The notes: generated from the letters alone by a model not told the origin. DNA of 64,000 nucleotides from Kineosporia sp. NBRC 101731 (GCF_030269305.1 NZ_BSTC01000002.1:62001-126000); one strand, 5' to 3'; counted from the first letter of the stretch, positions 42,643 through 51,602 are shown. A program made the numbers and translations.

Positions 42643-43797
42643 GTGCGCACCGTCACCGATGCCGAACGCCGCTCCCGCCTGGCCGTCCGGCACGCCCTGG
42701 CCCCCGGCTTCCAGGTCGACTCGCCCGAGGCGGTCACCGAGGCCCTGACCGTGCTGCACGCCACCGAGCCACCGTCGCCCTACCTGTCCTGCCGGGCCCG
42801 GATGCCCTCGCCGCAGACCGCCGACCTCGACCGGGCCCTCTACGACGACCGCACGCTGGTGAAACAGCTGGCCATGCGCCGCACCCTGTTCGTGTTCCCC
42901 CGCGACCTGCTGCCCGCGGCGTGGCCGAGCATCTCGGCGCGGGTGGCGGCCACCGAGCGCGCCCGGATGGTGCGTGACGTGGTGCGGACCGGGCTGACCG
43001 CCGACGGTGACGCCTGGCTCGACGCCGCCCGTGAGCAGGTGCTCGCCGTGCTCGCCTCCGCCCCGGAAGGCCTGCAGGCGGCCCAGATCCGCGAGTCCGT
43101 GCCCCACCTCGCGGTGAAGGTGACGGCGTCGCCGGGCGAGATCTGGTCCGGACCACGGGTGCTCACCCAGCTCGGGGCGAGCGGGGAGATCGTGCGGGGC
43201 CGCAACGCCGGCCGCTGGGCCACGTCGCGGCCGCGGTGGACGCTGACCGGGCACTGGCTGGGCGAGGCCGCACCGGCGATGAGCCCGGCCGAGGGATACC
43301 GGCACCTGGTGCGCCGCTGGCTCTTCTCGTTCGGCCCGGGCACCGAGGCCGACCTGGTCTGGTGGCTGGGCTCGACCAAGACGGTGGTGCGCAAGGCCCT
43401 GCTCGAGCTCGGGGCGGTGTCCGTGGCCCTGGAAGACGGCTCACCGGCCTGGCTCCTGCCCGACGACCTCGACGAGGTGCCCGATCCCGGCCCCTGGACC
43501 GCGCTGCTGCCGGTGCTCGACCCGACCGTGATGGGCTGGCAGGGCCGCGGCTTCTACCTCGGACCCCACAAGGAGCGGCTGTTCGACACCCGCGGCAATG
43601 CCGGTACGAGCGCCTGGGTGAACGGCCGGATGGTCGGCTGCTGGGTCCAGGACGAGTCCGGCCGGGTCGAGGTGCGGCTGGTGGAAGACGTTCCGCCGGC
43701 GGCGAGAAAGGCGCTCGACGTCGAGGCCTCCCGGCTGACCGCCTGGATGGACGGCGTGCAGATCCGCACCGTGTACAAGTCGCCGGCGATGAAGTGA
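42643..43797 (+). CDS. winged-helix DNA-binding domain protein, AlkZ-like (HTH_42)
   Basis: 384 residues from GTG 42643. The family features are AVRHALAPGFQVDSPEAVTEALTVLHATEP at the start, LVKQLAMRRTLFVFPRD, GYRHLVRRWLFSFGPGTEADLVWWLG in the middle, and MGWQGRGFYLG toward the end, where AlkZ enzymes have the catalytic QxQ/QxR loop. AlkZ-type glycosylases unhook interstrand crosslinks made by natural products such as azinomycin, but many genomic homologues are of unknown target. No natural-product cluster that would need it is adjacent. Confidence 0.8.
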   Translation: MRTVTDAERRSRLAVRHALAPGFQVDSPEAVTEALTVLHATEPPSPYLSCRARMPSPQTADLDRALYDDRTLVKQLAMRRTLFVFPRDLLPAAWPSISARVAATERARMVRDVVRTGLTADGDAWLDAAREQVLAVLASAPEGLQAAQIRESVPHLAVKVTASPGEIWSGPRVLTQLGASGEIVRGRNAGRWATSRPRWTLTGHWLGEAAPAMSPAEGYRHLVRRWLFSFGPGTEADLVWWLGSTKTVVRKALLELGAVSVALEDGSPAWLLPDDLDEVPDPGPWTALLPVLDPTVMGWQGRGFYLGPHKERLFDTRGNAGTSAWVNGRMVGCWVQDESGRVEVRLVEDVPPAARKALDVEASRLTAWMDGVQIRTVYKSPAMK

Positions 43798-43815
43798 CCG
43801 GATCAGCCACCTTCA

Positions 43816-44004
43816 TCACTTCATACAGCCACGGGCTCCCTCGACCGCGAGGAGCGTTTCCGGCTCGCAGGTTCCGGTGATCGTCACGGCCGGCGCACCC
43901 GGCACCGCCTTGACCACCCCCGCACTGAAGCCGGTCACGGCCAGGGCCCCCAGGCCCAGCCCGGCCACCGCGGTCCCCACGCGCCTGCCCACAGAAGTAC
44001 TCAC
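43816..44004 (-). CDS. small exported protein with two Cys, unknown function
   Basis: 62 residues from GTG 44004; a TTG at 44025 would add seven. A signal-type helix (VGTAVAGLGLGALAVTGFSAGVV) is followed by a 30-residue mature part with two Cys (TCEPET and RGCMK) that could form one disulfide. No clear ribosome site. Its 3' end is close to the convergent AlkZ-like gene. Confidence 0.45.
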   Translation of the reverse strand: MSTSVGRRVGTAVAGLGLGALAVTGFSAGVVKAVPGAPAVTITGTCEPETLLAVEGARGCMK

Positions 44005-44265
44005 GTAAGGATGAGATGCACGCAAGGGCAGATTAGATCGTCCAAGTTCACGTGACCCCGGTCACACATTGATGTTTCCGTCGGCAACGAGGGCTAAACG
44101 GACGCTAATTCCGCGATGGAGGCCGTGGCCCCGCGAGGCACCGACGTAGCTGTATACAGTGCTTCAGCAGCACGACACCTGACCGTTAAGCCACGCTGCG
44201 GATTCGGACGGCCGTTCAGAAATAGCCAGGTCAAAGCGCCTTTTTCCGCTGTTAGTGTCACCGCC

Positions 44266-45909
44266 GTGAAACCCGGTGCACAGAATTCATCGAAAACCGC
44301 CCGTCGTCGGACCGCAGCCGTAGCCGGCGCGACCGCCGTACTGGTGGTCGGCGCCTCGGCCAGTGCCGTCTACGCCTGGCCCCACCGAGGCGAGCGGCAC
44401 ACATCGGGAAGAACGACCTCCGTGAGCGCCACCACGACGGCGACCGCGACCGCAGCGGCGACCGCGTCGTCCTCCGCGACCGCCACGGCCACGGCGGCTC
44501 CCGCGGAAACCACTACCAGCAAGGCGACGACGACCGCGACGGCGACCACGTCGTCCTCCGGCACCGCGAAGACCTCGGGCGACGTGATCGCCAACCTCTT
44601 CGAGTGGAACTGGACCTCGGTGGCCAAGGAATGCACCACGGTGCTGGGCCCGAACGGGTACGGCGGCGTGCAGGTCGCCCCGCCGCAGGACTCCCTCAAG
44701 CTCAACGGCAGTGCGCACGCCTGGTGGGAGGTGTACCAGCCGGCTGGTTACGACCTGAACAGCCGGATGGGTAGCGAGGCCCAGTTCAAGAGCATGGTGA
44801 CAGCCTGCCGCGACGCCGGCGTCAAGGTCTACGTCGACGCGGTCATCAACCACATGTCCGGTCACGACATGACCAATGCGAAGTCGTACAGCGGCAACTC
44901 CTACACCTCCACGAACTACCCGGGTCTCTACAGCGCCGACGACTTCCACCAGGCGAGCGAGTGCCCCACCTCCTCCGGCACCGTCGAGGACTACGACAAC
45001 GTCACGCAGGTGCACTTCTGCCGGCTGTCGAACCTGGAAGACCTGAAGACCGAGAGCACCTACGTGCGCGGCGCGATCGACACCTACCTGAACAAGCTGC
45101 TCGGGTACGGGGTCTCGGGCTTCCGGGTGGACGCCGCCAAGCACATCCCGCTCGCCGATATGAAGGCGATCATCGACGGGCTGGACCAGACGGTCGACGG
45201 CACCGACCCGTACGTGGCGCTCGAGGTGTTCGGCGGCAAGGGTGAGCTGTCGCAGGCCTCCTACGCGGAGCTCGGTTCGGTGCTCGGCCTGGACGCCTCG
45301 GTACAGCTGAAGAAGGCCTTCGCCGGGAACATCTCGTCGCTGAAGACCTTCGGCGACTACCTGATCCCCTCGAGCAAGTCGCTGACGTTCGTGATGAACC
45401 ACGACACCGACCGCAGCGGCGACTCGATCAGCTACAAGGACGCCAAGACCGACCGCCTGGCCACGCAGTTCATCCTGGCCAACGACTACGGCACGGCGCA
45501 GGTGTACTCCTCGTTCGCCTGGTCGGCCAAGGACGACGCTCCCCCGTCGAGCAGCAACGGCATGGTGACCGACACCGACTGCAGCAGCTCGGCCTGGAAC
45601 TGCCTCGACCGCGACCAGGGCGTGCTCGGCATGGTCACCTTCCGTAACACCGTGGGCAGCGCCGCGGTGAAGAACTGGTCGGACGACGGCGCCAACCTGA
45701 TCGGCTTCAGCCGGGGCGCCAAGGGCTGGACCGCCCTGAACAACGGCACGTCGGCCAAGACCCAGACCTTCCAGACCGGTCTGGCCGCCGGCACCTACAC
45801 CGACCTGATCACCGACGGCACCACCGTCAAGGTCGGCTCGGACGGTAAGGCGTCGGTCACGGTGCCCGCGCGGGGTGCGGTCGCCATCACGGTGGACACC
45901 CTTCAGTAA
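44266..45909 (+). CDS. secreted alpha-amylase, GH13
   Basis: 547 residues from GTG 44266. A signal helix (TAAVAGATAVLVVGASASAVYAW) is followed by a linker of about 75 residues almost wholly Thr/Ala/Ser. The GH13 barrel begins at VIANLFEWNWTSVAKEC. Catalytic motifs are DAVINHM (region I), GFRVDAAKH (region II, nucleophile Asp), ALEVFGGKGE (region III, acid/base Glu) and FVMNHDTDR (region IV, Asp). A C-terminal beta domain ends GAVAITVDTLQ. It hydrolyses alpha-1,4-glucans outside the cell. The last 7 bp overlap the monooxygenase gene. Confidence 0.92.
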   Translation: MKPGAQNSSKTARRRTAAVAGATAVLVVGASASAVYAWPHRGERHTSGRTTSVSATTTATATAAATASSSATATATAAPAETTTSKATTTATATTSSSGTAKTSGDVIANLFEWNWTSVAKECTTVLGPNGYGGVQVAPPQDSLKLNGSAHAWWEVYQPAGYDLNSRMGSEAQFKSMVTACRDAGVKVYVDAVINHMSGHDMTNAKSYSGNSYTSTNYPGLYSADDFHQASECPTSSGTVEDYDNVTQVHFCRLSNLEDLKTESTYVRGAIDTYLNKLLGYGVSGFRVDAAKHIPLADMKAIIDGLDQTVDGTDPYVALEVFGGKGELSQASYAELGSVLGLDASVQLKKAFAGNISSLKTFGDYLIPSSKSLTFVMNHDTDRSGDSISYKDAKTDRLATQFILANDYGTAQVYSSFAWSAKDDAPPSSSNGMVTDTDCSSSAWNCLDRDQGVLGMVTFRNTVGSAAVKNWSDDGANLIGFSRGAKGWTALNNGTSAKTQTFQTGLAAGTYTDLITDGTTVKVGSDGKASVTVPARGAVAITVDTLQ

Positions 45910-47498
45910 CGGGCAACCTCGATACTCCGGCCCTGGCCGCCCCAGGGTCGGAACACTTCACCGCCCGTCCGTCCTCCCTCCGGTGGACGGGCGGGCGGTG
46001 ATGTTTCTGCCGGGTCTCCATGGTGGACGTCCGCACGGGCAGTTCCCGCGCCGGTCCACCTTTCGTACGTCTCGAGCCAGCCGGGCGGCGCGGTCCCGGC
46101 CCAGGCCACATAGCCGTCCGGGCGGACGAGCACGGCCGGGCCGTCATCGGTGCGACGCACCTGGGTGACCGACGGGGCACCGGCGACCGGGACGTCCTCT
46201 GCTCGAAGAATTAACACCCAGCGGCCGTTCCGCTGAATCTCGGTCAGACGCTCACCGGCCAGCGGGATCTGCGCGGCGCGGGTGCCGACCAGCGGGCTCT
46301 CACCCTTGCCCCGGGCGTACCGCAGACCGGTGCCGGCGAAACTCCCGGCGATCAGGTCACGGACGAACGGGATCGAAAGAGCGCACGGAACCACGGCATT
46401 ACGGACGAGGCGCGCGGGTCGGGGTCGGATTGTCGCCGCCCGGAGCATCGCCCCGGACTGGAAGAGCACCCGGCGCCCGATGGGGTGGCGCTCGGACTGG
46501 TAGGTGTCGAGCACGGCGTCGGGAGCTCCGGACAGCACGGCATCGATCTTCCAGGCCAGGTTGGCGGCGTCCTGCACCCCGGTGTTCAGACCCTGCCCAC
46601 CGATCGGCGAGTGCACGTGGGCAGCGTCTCCGGCGAGGAACACCCGGCCCTGCCGGTAGCTAGGCACCTGGCGTTCCTCGCTGTGGAAGCGCGAGTTCCA
46701 GCCGATCTCGACCACGCCGACGTCCCGTTTCATCTCGCGGTTCAGCACCCGCTCCACCTCCCCCTCGCCGACCGGGACGGTGTCATCGACCTGATGGCCG
46801 CGGTCCCAGGTCATCGCCCGGAACCAGCTGCCGTCGGGGTCGTGCCGGCCGTAGGGCGCGAGGAAGGCGAAACCGTCAGCGGTGCTGCCCAGTTGCAGAC
46901 CTCCGTCGGAAGGACCACGGCTCAGCTTCACGTCGGCCAGCACGACCGAGCTCAGCACCGACCGGCCGGGGAAGGGCAGGTCGAGCAGGCGCCGCCCGGT
47001 GCTGTGCGCACCGTCGGCGGCGATCACGTAGCGGGCCCGGAGAACCTGCTCGTGCGAAGGGTCCTCGTCGTCCTTGGGCCGGGCGGTCACGATCACGCCA
47101 TCAGCTTCCGGCCGCAGGCCCACCACCTCGATCCCGCGCCGCACCTGCGCCCCTTGCCCGACGGCGTAGCGCCCGAGTGCCGCGTCGACGTTGGTCTGCG
47201 GGGTGATCAGCGCGAACGGGTACCGCGAGGGAAGTTTCGACAGGTCGAGCCGCGCCCGGCCGAAGATGTCCACGCCCGGGGTGGTGGTGCCGAGCTCCAG
47301 CAGACCGTCGGCCAGGCCGCGACTGTCGAGCACCTCCAGCGTCCGGGCCATCACGGCGAAGGCCCGGCTGGAGGGATTGATCTGTGGCCAGCGCTCCAGC
47401 ACGGTCACGGTGCGGCCCAGGCGGGCGAGGTCACCGGCGGCGGTCAGGCCGACGGGACCGCCACCGATGACCAGGACGTCGACGTCCGGTGCGGACAT
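45903..47498 (-). CDS. FAD-dependent aromatic monooxygenase (PheA/TfdB type)
   Basis: 531 residues from ATG 47498. GxGxxG motif in DVLVIGGGPVGLTAAGDLARLG; the second FAD/NADPH motif region ADGAHSTGRRLLDL; and the FAD-ribityl motif RVFLAGDAAHVHSPIGGQGLNTGVQDAANLAWK. The family hydroxylates phenols, polyketides or rifampicin-like drugs. The C-terminal 40 residues are Gly/Pro/Arg-rich and may be an added tail after loss of the original stop. It is divergent from a TetR gene with two operator-like palindromes between, so it is probably substrate-induced. Confidence 0.87.
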   Translation of the reverse strand: MSAPDVDVLVIGGGPVGLTAAGDLARLGRTVTVLERWPQINPSSRAFAVMARTLEVLDSRGLADGLLELGTTTPGVDIFGRARLDLSKLPSRYPFALITPQTNVDAALGRYAVGQGAQVRRGIEVVGLRPEADGVIVTARPKDDEDPSHEQVLRARYVIAADGAHSTGRRLLDLPFPGRSVLSSVVLADVKLSRGPSDGGLQLGSTADGFAFLAPYGRHDPDGSWFRAMTWDRGHQVDDTVPVGEGEVERVLNREMKRDVGVVEIGWNSRFHSEERQVPSYRQGRVFLAGDAAHVHSPIGGQGLNTGVQDAANLAWKIDAVLSGAPDAVLDTYQSERHPIGRRVLFQSGAMLRAATIRPRPARLVRNAVVPCALSIPFVRDLIAGSFAGTGLRYARGKGESPLVGTRAAQIPLAGERLTEIQRNGRWVLILRAEDVPVAGAPSVTQVRRTDDGPAVLVRPDGYVAWAGTAPPGWLETYERWTGAGTARADVHHGDPAETSPPARPPEGGRTGGEVFRPWGGQGRSIEVARY

Positions 47499-47513
47499 GA
47501 GCTCCTCCAGTCG

Positions 47514-47529
47514 TTCAACAAGCGTTGAA
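47514..47529. promoter_or_regulatory. TetR operator 1
   Basis: Palindrome TTCAACAAGCGTTGAA, perfect 6-bp arms around four bases, 16 bp upstream of the monooxygenase start. Confidence 0.75.
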
Positions 47530-47555
47530 TTGACCATAGACCTCGCCGCACGGAT

Positions 47556-47571
47556 GTCAACAGGTGTTGAA
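47556..47571. promoter_or_regulatory. TetR operator 2
   Basis: GTCAACAGGTGTTGAA, the same palindrome with one changed outer base, just ahead of or across the start of the TetR gene. The two copies fit one repressor controlling both divergent genes. Confidence 0.75.
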
Positions 47572-47578
47572 TGCAGAG

Positions 47579-48142
47579 GTGAGCTCAGTACGCCCCCGGG
47601 ACGCCGAGGTGACGAAGGCGGTCATCCTCGGTGCGGCCCGTCTCCAGTTCGGGCAGCACGGCTTCGACCGCACCACGATCCGGTCGGTCGCCTCGGCGGC
47701 GGGTGTCGACCCGGCGCTGGTCATGCACTACTTCCGCACGAAGAACGGGCTGTTCGAGGCGGCCGCCACGCTCGACGTGGACCTGCCCGACCTGACCGGC
47801 GTGCCGCCCGGTCAGGTCGCGGCTGTGCTGGTGCCGGTGTTCGTCAAGCTGTGGGGGCCCGACGGGCCGCTGCTACCGCTGCTGCGGGCCGCCACGTCGA
47901 ACCCGGCCGCGCGCGACATGCTGATCGCGATCTTCGCCGAGAAGGTGGCACCGGCCCTGGGTCCCCTGACCCCGGACCGCGCCCAGGAACGGGCCGCGCT
48001 GATCGGCTCACACCTCATCGGGGTGGCCGTGGCGCGGCACATCATCGGCCTGCCGGTGCTGGAGGCGATGGACGACGAGACGCTGATCGCCTGGCTGGGG
48101 CCGGTTTTCAAGCACTACCTGACGGATCCTAAGCCTGCTTGA
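47579..48142 (+). CDS. TetR-family regulator
   Basis: 187 residues from GTG 47579; GTG 47564 would lie in the operator. The helix-turn-helix is AARLQFGQHGFDRTTIRSVASAAGVDPALVMHYFRTKNGLF, very typical. The C-terminal domain (RAATSNPAARDMLIAIFAEKV, IGSHLIGVAVARHIIGLP) is of the TetR_C_16 kind. It very likely represses itself and the divergent monooxygenase through the two TTCAAC-N4-GTTGAA sites. The 3' end overlaps the convergent SRPBCC gene by 14 bp. Confidence 0.88.
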   Translation: MSSVRPRDAEVTKAVILGAARLQFGQHGFDRTTIRSVASAAGVDPALVMHYFRTKNGLFEAAATLDVDLPDLTGVPPGQVAAVLVPVFVKLWGPDGPLLPLLRAATSNPAARDMLIAIFAEKVAPALGPLTPDRAQERAALIGSHLIGVAVARHIIGLPVLEAMDDETLIAWLGPVFKHYLTDPKPA

Positions 48143-48632
48143 GCGCCCGGGCCACGCCGTTCAGCCGCAGGTTGGTGGCGCCCCGCAGGTGCCGCACGTC
48201 CATCTCGCCGTCGTCGCGGTAGGTGAGGAAGGCGACCTGCTCGGTCCAGTCGAGCAGGGTGCGGCCGCCCTCGCCGGGCAGCTCGTACAGCTCGATCGTG
48301 GCCAGGGCCGTCCAGGCGGGAACATGGTTCACGCTGGTCTCGTAGACGTAGAGGAGCCGCCGGCCGGGCTGGAGGTCGATCCAGCGTGAGCGGTTCTCGA
48401 TCTGCTCCTGCGCGCCGTCCATCATGGCGAAGGTGGCGAGAGCCCGCTCGGTGCCGCCGACCCGGAAGTCGAAGGTGTACTCCGCATCGTGGCCGGGCAT
48501 CTTGAACCAGAGGCGGCGCAGGGAGTCGTCGGAGAAGAGCCGGTAGACCGTCTCCGGCGGAGCCTCGAGCTCGCGGGAGACGGTGAAGGTGTGGTGCCTG
48601 ACAGCGCTGACCGCCGTGTCCATGGCTGCCAT
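48129..48632 (-). CDS. SRPBCC-family protein (AHSA1-like)
   Basis: 167 residues from ATG 48632 (ATG 48623 also possible). The START/Bet v1-like fold shows FTVSRELEAPPETVYRLFSDDSLRRLWFKMPG, then FDFRVGGTERAL, LLYVYETSVNHVPAWTALATIEL and LLDWTEQVAFLTY. AHSA1-like proteins bind hydrophobic ligands or act with Hsp90-like partners; many are paired with ArsR regulators, but none is here. Function unknown. Confidence 0.82.
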   Translation of the reverse strand: MAAMDTAVSAVRHHTFTVSRELEAPPETVYRLFSDDSLRRLWFKMPGHDAEYTFDFRVGGTERALATFAMMDGAQEQIENRSRWIDLQPGRRLLYVYETSVNHVPAWTALATIELYELPGEGGRTLLDWTEQVAFLTYRDDGEMDVRHLRGATNLRLNGVARALKQA

Positions 48633-48667
48633 CACACCATGGTGACGGCAGCCCGGACAACGAGTTC

Positions 48668-48847
48668 TTAGCGGCCGCGCGTCTTGCTCTGGTAGTTCAC
48701 GGGACCCGGCAGGTCCACGGAGTGCCGCTTGCTGCGCGAGTTCCAGGACCAGCGCCCGATGTGCCAGGTCTTGCTGGTGCCGCTCTTGGAGACGTTCAGG
48801 CGCAGGAACGGGAGCAAGTTGATCCGCTTGCGGAACGTGAAAGGCAT
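48668..48847 (-). CDS. DUF4236-like small protein, 59 residues
   Basis: ATG 48847 has GAGGGAG upstream. The protein begins MPFTFRKRINLLPFLRLNVSKSGTS, the DUF4236 signature (xFRKRIxLxPxLRLNxSKSG), and continues with a Trp/Arg/Ser-rich part (WHIGRWSWNSRSKRHS). Elsewhere DUF4236 domains precede membrane or other domains; here it stands alone. Function unknown. Confidence 0.72.
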   Translation of the reverse strand: MPFTFRKRINLLPFLRLNVSKSGTSKTWHIGRWSWNSRSKRHSVDLPGPVNYQSKTRGR

Positions 48848-48938
48848 GTCTTTCTCTCCCTCGGCTGCTCAGAGGGCCCCGGTACGGCCCGATACGACCA
48901 CCATTGGGCCAACCTGACACCTTCGCAAGCCGAGCCGA

Positions 48939-49727
48939 TCATGAACTCGCCAGGCCGACCCGGTAACCGCCACCCGTGGAGAACTGCACGGCGACCGAGA
49001 AGCGGTCGGCGCGCACCAGCGTCCGTCGGTACTCGGCCGGGCCGTTCGGGCCCTGGGTGCGCCGCTCGATCGCGAAAGCCGCTGTCTCCGGGCCAATTCC
49101 GAGCAGATCGCGCTCGGCCGGGGAGGGCAGCACGGCGTGGATGGTCTCTTCGCCCCCGCCCAGACGTACCCCGCACCGGCGCTCCAGCTCCCGGTAGACC
49201 GCGGTGTGCGTGAAATCGGCCTCCAGCAATGGTTCGGCCAGATCGGCGGGCAACCAGACCCGGTCGAGTGCCAAGGGCTCGGCATCGGCCAACCGGACCC
49301 GTTCGAGATAGAACAGGCGGGTGGACGCGGAGAGCGACAGCCGGGCGGCGACCTCAGGGTCGGTGCGCACCTCCAGAGCCCGCACGATGCTGCGCTGCTC
49401 CAGCCCTTCGGCCTCGACCGAGGCGAAGAGGCTGTAGAGAGCGCCCAGCGGCTGGGTGATGCGGCGGGTGCCCTCGGCGACACGGGGACGCCGCCCTCGG
49501 CCGGCGATCACCACGCCCTCGTCGCGCAGTCGGCGCAGGGCCTCACGCACCGTGTGACGGCTCACGTCGTAGGCCTCGACCAGTGCCATCTCGCCCGGGA
49601 AGCCCTCGGTGAACTGGCCGTCGTTGAGGCGCTTTCGCAGATCTGCGTGCACCTGGGCCCAGAGGGGCAGCGGGTCGGCCCGATCGATCGCCGCCGCCCA
49701 GGCGCTGGTGCCAGAGTCAACCGTCAC
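48939..49727 (-). CDS. GntR-family regulator with UTRA domain
   Basis: 262 residues. Winged helix: PLPLWAQVHADLRKRLNDGQFTEGFPGEMALVEAYDVSRHTVREALRRLRDEGVV, followed by the UTRA effector domain (SLFASVEAEGLEQRSIVRALEV, FYLERVRLADAEPLALDRVWLP, TIHAVLPSPAERDLLGI). Divergent from the persulfide dioxygenase-like gene with 90 bp between, so it probably controls it; most UTRA regulators sense sugar phosphates or small acids, but here sulfur chemistry is the neighbour. Confidence 0.88.
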   Translation of the reverse strand: MTVDSGTSAWAAAIDRADPLPLWAQVHADLRKRLNDGQFTEGFPGEMALVEAYDVSRHTVREALRRLRDEGVVIAGRGRRPRVAEGTRRITQPLGALYSLFASVEAEGLEQRSIVRALEVRTDPEVAARLSLSASTRLFYLERVRLADAEPLALDRVWLPADLAEPLLEADFTHTAVYRELERRCGVRLGGGEETIHAVLPSPAERDLLGIGPETAAFAIERRTQGPNGPAEYRRTLVRADRFSVAVQFSTGGGYRVGLASS

Positions 49728-49769
49728 GTCGTACCGCTCTCCATTGCCACTCCAACCGGCCGCGCCTTA

Positions 49770-49794
49770 ATGTACGGACATTCGGATGTACCGG
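49770..49794. promoter_or_regulatory. candidate operator, paired ATGTAC boxes
   Basis: ATGTACGG and ATGTACCGG occur 16 bp apart (49770 and 49786) in the gap between the GntR gene and the dioxygenase-like gene. Arrangement and place fit a GntR binding site. No experiment or alignment supports it. Confidence 0.4.
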
Positions 49795-49817
49795 CAATAT
49801 GCAGGAGAGTGCAGCCC

Positions 49818-51164
49818 GTGATCCAGGTGGACGTGATCGAGACCAGCGAGCTGGGCGACCGCAGCTACATCGCCCACGACGGCACCAGCGCCGTCGTCGT
49901 CGACCCGCAGCGCGATATCGACCGCGTGCTGGGCCTGCTCGGGAACCGGAACCTGACCTGTGTCCTCGTGCTCGAGACCCACATCCACAACGACTACGTC
50001 ACCGGCGGCCACGAGCTGGCCCGCCGCACCGGCGCGGTGTACGGGGTGAACGCCGCCGACGACGTGTCGTTCGAGCGGCGCCCCCTGCGCGACGGCGACC
50101 TCCTGGACGCGGGTTCCCTGCGAGTGCGGGTCATCTCGACGCCCGGGCACACCGACACGCACCTGGCCTACGTGGTGGAGGACGGTTCGTCCGCGCCCGT
50201 CGTGTTCACCGGTGGGTCGCTGCTCTTCGGCAGCGTGGGCCGCACCGACCTGGTCGACCCGGCGCGCACGCACGAGCTCACCCACGCGCAGTACCGCTCG
50301 GCCCACCGGCTGGCCCACGAACTGACCGACGAGACCCAGGTGATGCCGACCCACGGGTTCGGCAGCTTCTGCTCGGCGAGTGCGAACGTCGGCGGTGCGT
50401 CCAGCACCATCGGTGACCAGAAGCGGCAGAACGACGCGCTGCTGGAGACCGACGAGACCGCGTTCGTGGAACGCCTGGTGGCCGGGCTGACGGTCTACCC
50501 GTCGTACTACGCGCACATGGGCGTGCGGAACCGGCAGGGGCCGGGCCCGGTCGACCTGACCACGCCGCAACTGACCGAGCCGGACGAGCTGCACCGGCGG
50601 CTGCTGAACGGCGAGTGGGTCGTCGATCTGCGTGACCGCACCGCCTACGCCGCCGGGCACGTCCCGGGCACCGTCAGCATCGATCTGGGCGGGCAGTTCA
50701 GCACCTATCTGGGCTGGCTCATGCCCTGGGGTGCGGAGCTCACGCTGATCGGTGAGAGCGTCGATCAGATCGAGGAGGCCCGGCGCCAGCTCGTGCGCAT
50801 CGGGATCGACGAGCTCGACGCCGCCCTGGTGGGCACCCCGGCCGAACTGATGGGCGAGAGCGGCCGGCCCGCGAGCTACCGCAAGGCCTCCTTCGCCGAC
50901 CTGGCCGAGGTTCTCGGGCAGCCCGGCGAGGTGGTGCTCGACGTGCGCCGCGACGACGAACGGGCGGCGAGCCACCTGCCGGGCTCGGCCCACGCGCCCC
51001 TGCACCGGCTCCTGACCAGCCTCGACACCCTGCCCGAGGGCCGGCTCTGGGTGCACTGCGTCAGTGGGTACCGCTCGGCCATTGCGGCCAGCCTGCTGCA
51101 GCGCGCCGGGCGTGAGGTGGTCTGGATCGCCGACGACTACACGAACGCGGCCGGGCTGCGCTAA
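49818..51164 (+). CDS. persulfide dioxygenase-like MBL-fold protein fused to two rhodanese domains
   Basis: 448 residues from GTG 49818, AGGAG upstream. Residues 1-240 are an ETHE1-type MBL fold with metal motif ETHIHNDYVTGG, STPGHTDTHLAY and PTHGFGSFC. Rhodanese 1 (about 255-340) has VVDLRDRTAYAAGHVPG but GES in place of the active Cys loop, so it should be inactive. Rhodanese 2 (about 360-448) keeps WVHCVSGYRSAIAA with the catalytic Cys. The protein should oxidise persulfides and pass sulfane sulfur. The design resembles CstB-like sulfide-detoxification enzymes. Confidence 0.85.
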   Translation: MIQVDVIETSELGDRSYIAHDGTSAVVVDPQRDIDRVLGLLGNRNLTCVLVLETHIHNDYVTGGHELARRTGAVYGVNAADDVSFERRPLRDGDLLDAGSLRVRVISTPGHTDTHLAYVVEDGSSAPVVFTGGSLLFGSVGRTDLVDPARTHELTHAQYRSAHRLAHELTDETQVMPTHGFGSFCSASANVGGASSTIGDQKRQNDALLETDETAFVERLVAGLTVYPSYYAHMGVRNRQGPGPVDLTTPQLTEPDELHRRLLNGEWVVDLRDRTAYAAGHVPGTVSIDLGGQFSTYLGWLMPWGAELTLIGESVDQIEEARRQLVRIGIDELDAALVGTPAELMGESGRPASYRKASFADLAEVLGQPGEVVLDVRRDDERAASHLPGSAHAPLHRLLTSLDTLPEGRLWVHCVSGYRSAIAASLLQRAGREVVWIADDYTNAAGLR

Positions 51165-51176
51165 CTCTCGGCCGCT

Positions 51177-51569
51177 CTAGCTCTCGGCGGCGCTGGTGAT
51201 GCAGATGAGGTTTCCGCAGGTGTCGTCCAGCACCGCCATGACCATCGGCCCCATCTGTGTCGGCTCCTGGGTGAACACCACACCCTGACCCTTCAGCCGC
51301 TCGTACTCGGCGTGGCAGTTCGTCACGGCGAAACTGGTGAACGGGATGCCGTCGGCGACCAAGGCACTCTTGAACGGCTGGACCGCGGCGTGCCGGGAGG
51401 GCTCGAGCAGCAGCTCGACGCCGTTCTCGTCACCGGCCGAGGTGACGGTCAGCCAGCGGTCCTCCCCCAGGGGCACATCGTTCTTCAGCACGAAGCCGAG
51501 CTTCCCGGTGTAGAAATCGAGGGCCTTCTGCTGGTCGTCGACGAACACACTGGTGATGTGGATGCGCAT
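51177..51569 (-). CDS. VOC-family (glyoxalase/bleomycin-resistance fold) protein
   Basis: 130 residues, one full paired beta-alpha-beta3 unit. HITSVFVDDQQKALDFYTGKLGFVLKND is the canonical start, GVELLLEP carries a metal-ligand Glu, and MVMAVLDDTCGNLICI ends with the second (D/E)xxGN motif. These small proteins are often annotated as glyoxalases, but their substrates differ. No partner gene is evident. Confidence 0.85.
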   Translation of the reverse strand: MRIHITSVFVDDQQKALDFYTGKLGFVLKNDVPLGEDRWLTVTSAGDENGVELLLEPSRHAAVQPFKSALVADGIPFTSFAVTNCHAEYERLKGQGVVFTQEPTQMGPMVMAVLDDTCGNLICITSAAES

Positions 51570-51588
51570 GACCGGTCACACTATGCAG

Positions 51589-51601
51589 TCGGTGATCATG
51601 C
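51589..51601 (-). repeat. short copy of the TTGCATGATCAC element core
   Basis: On the minus strand GCATGATCACCGA, matching the core of the half element at 4511 (TGCATGATCACCGAA). It begins 1-2 bp after the stop codon of the gene at 51603. Too short to be certain. Confidence 0.4.
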
Positions 51602-51602
51602 T

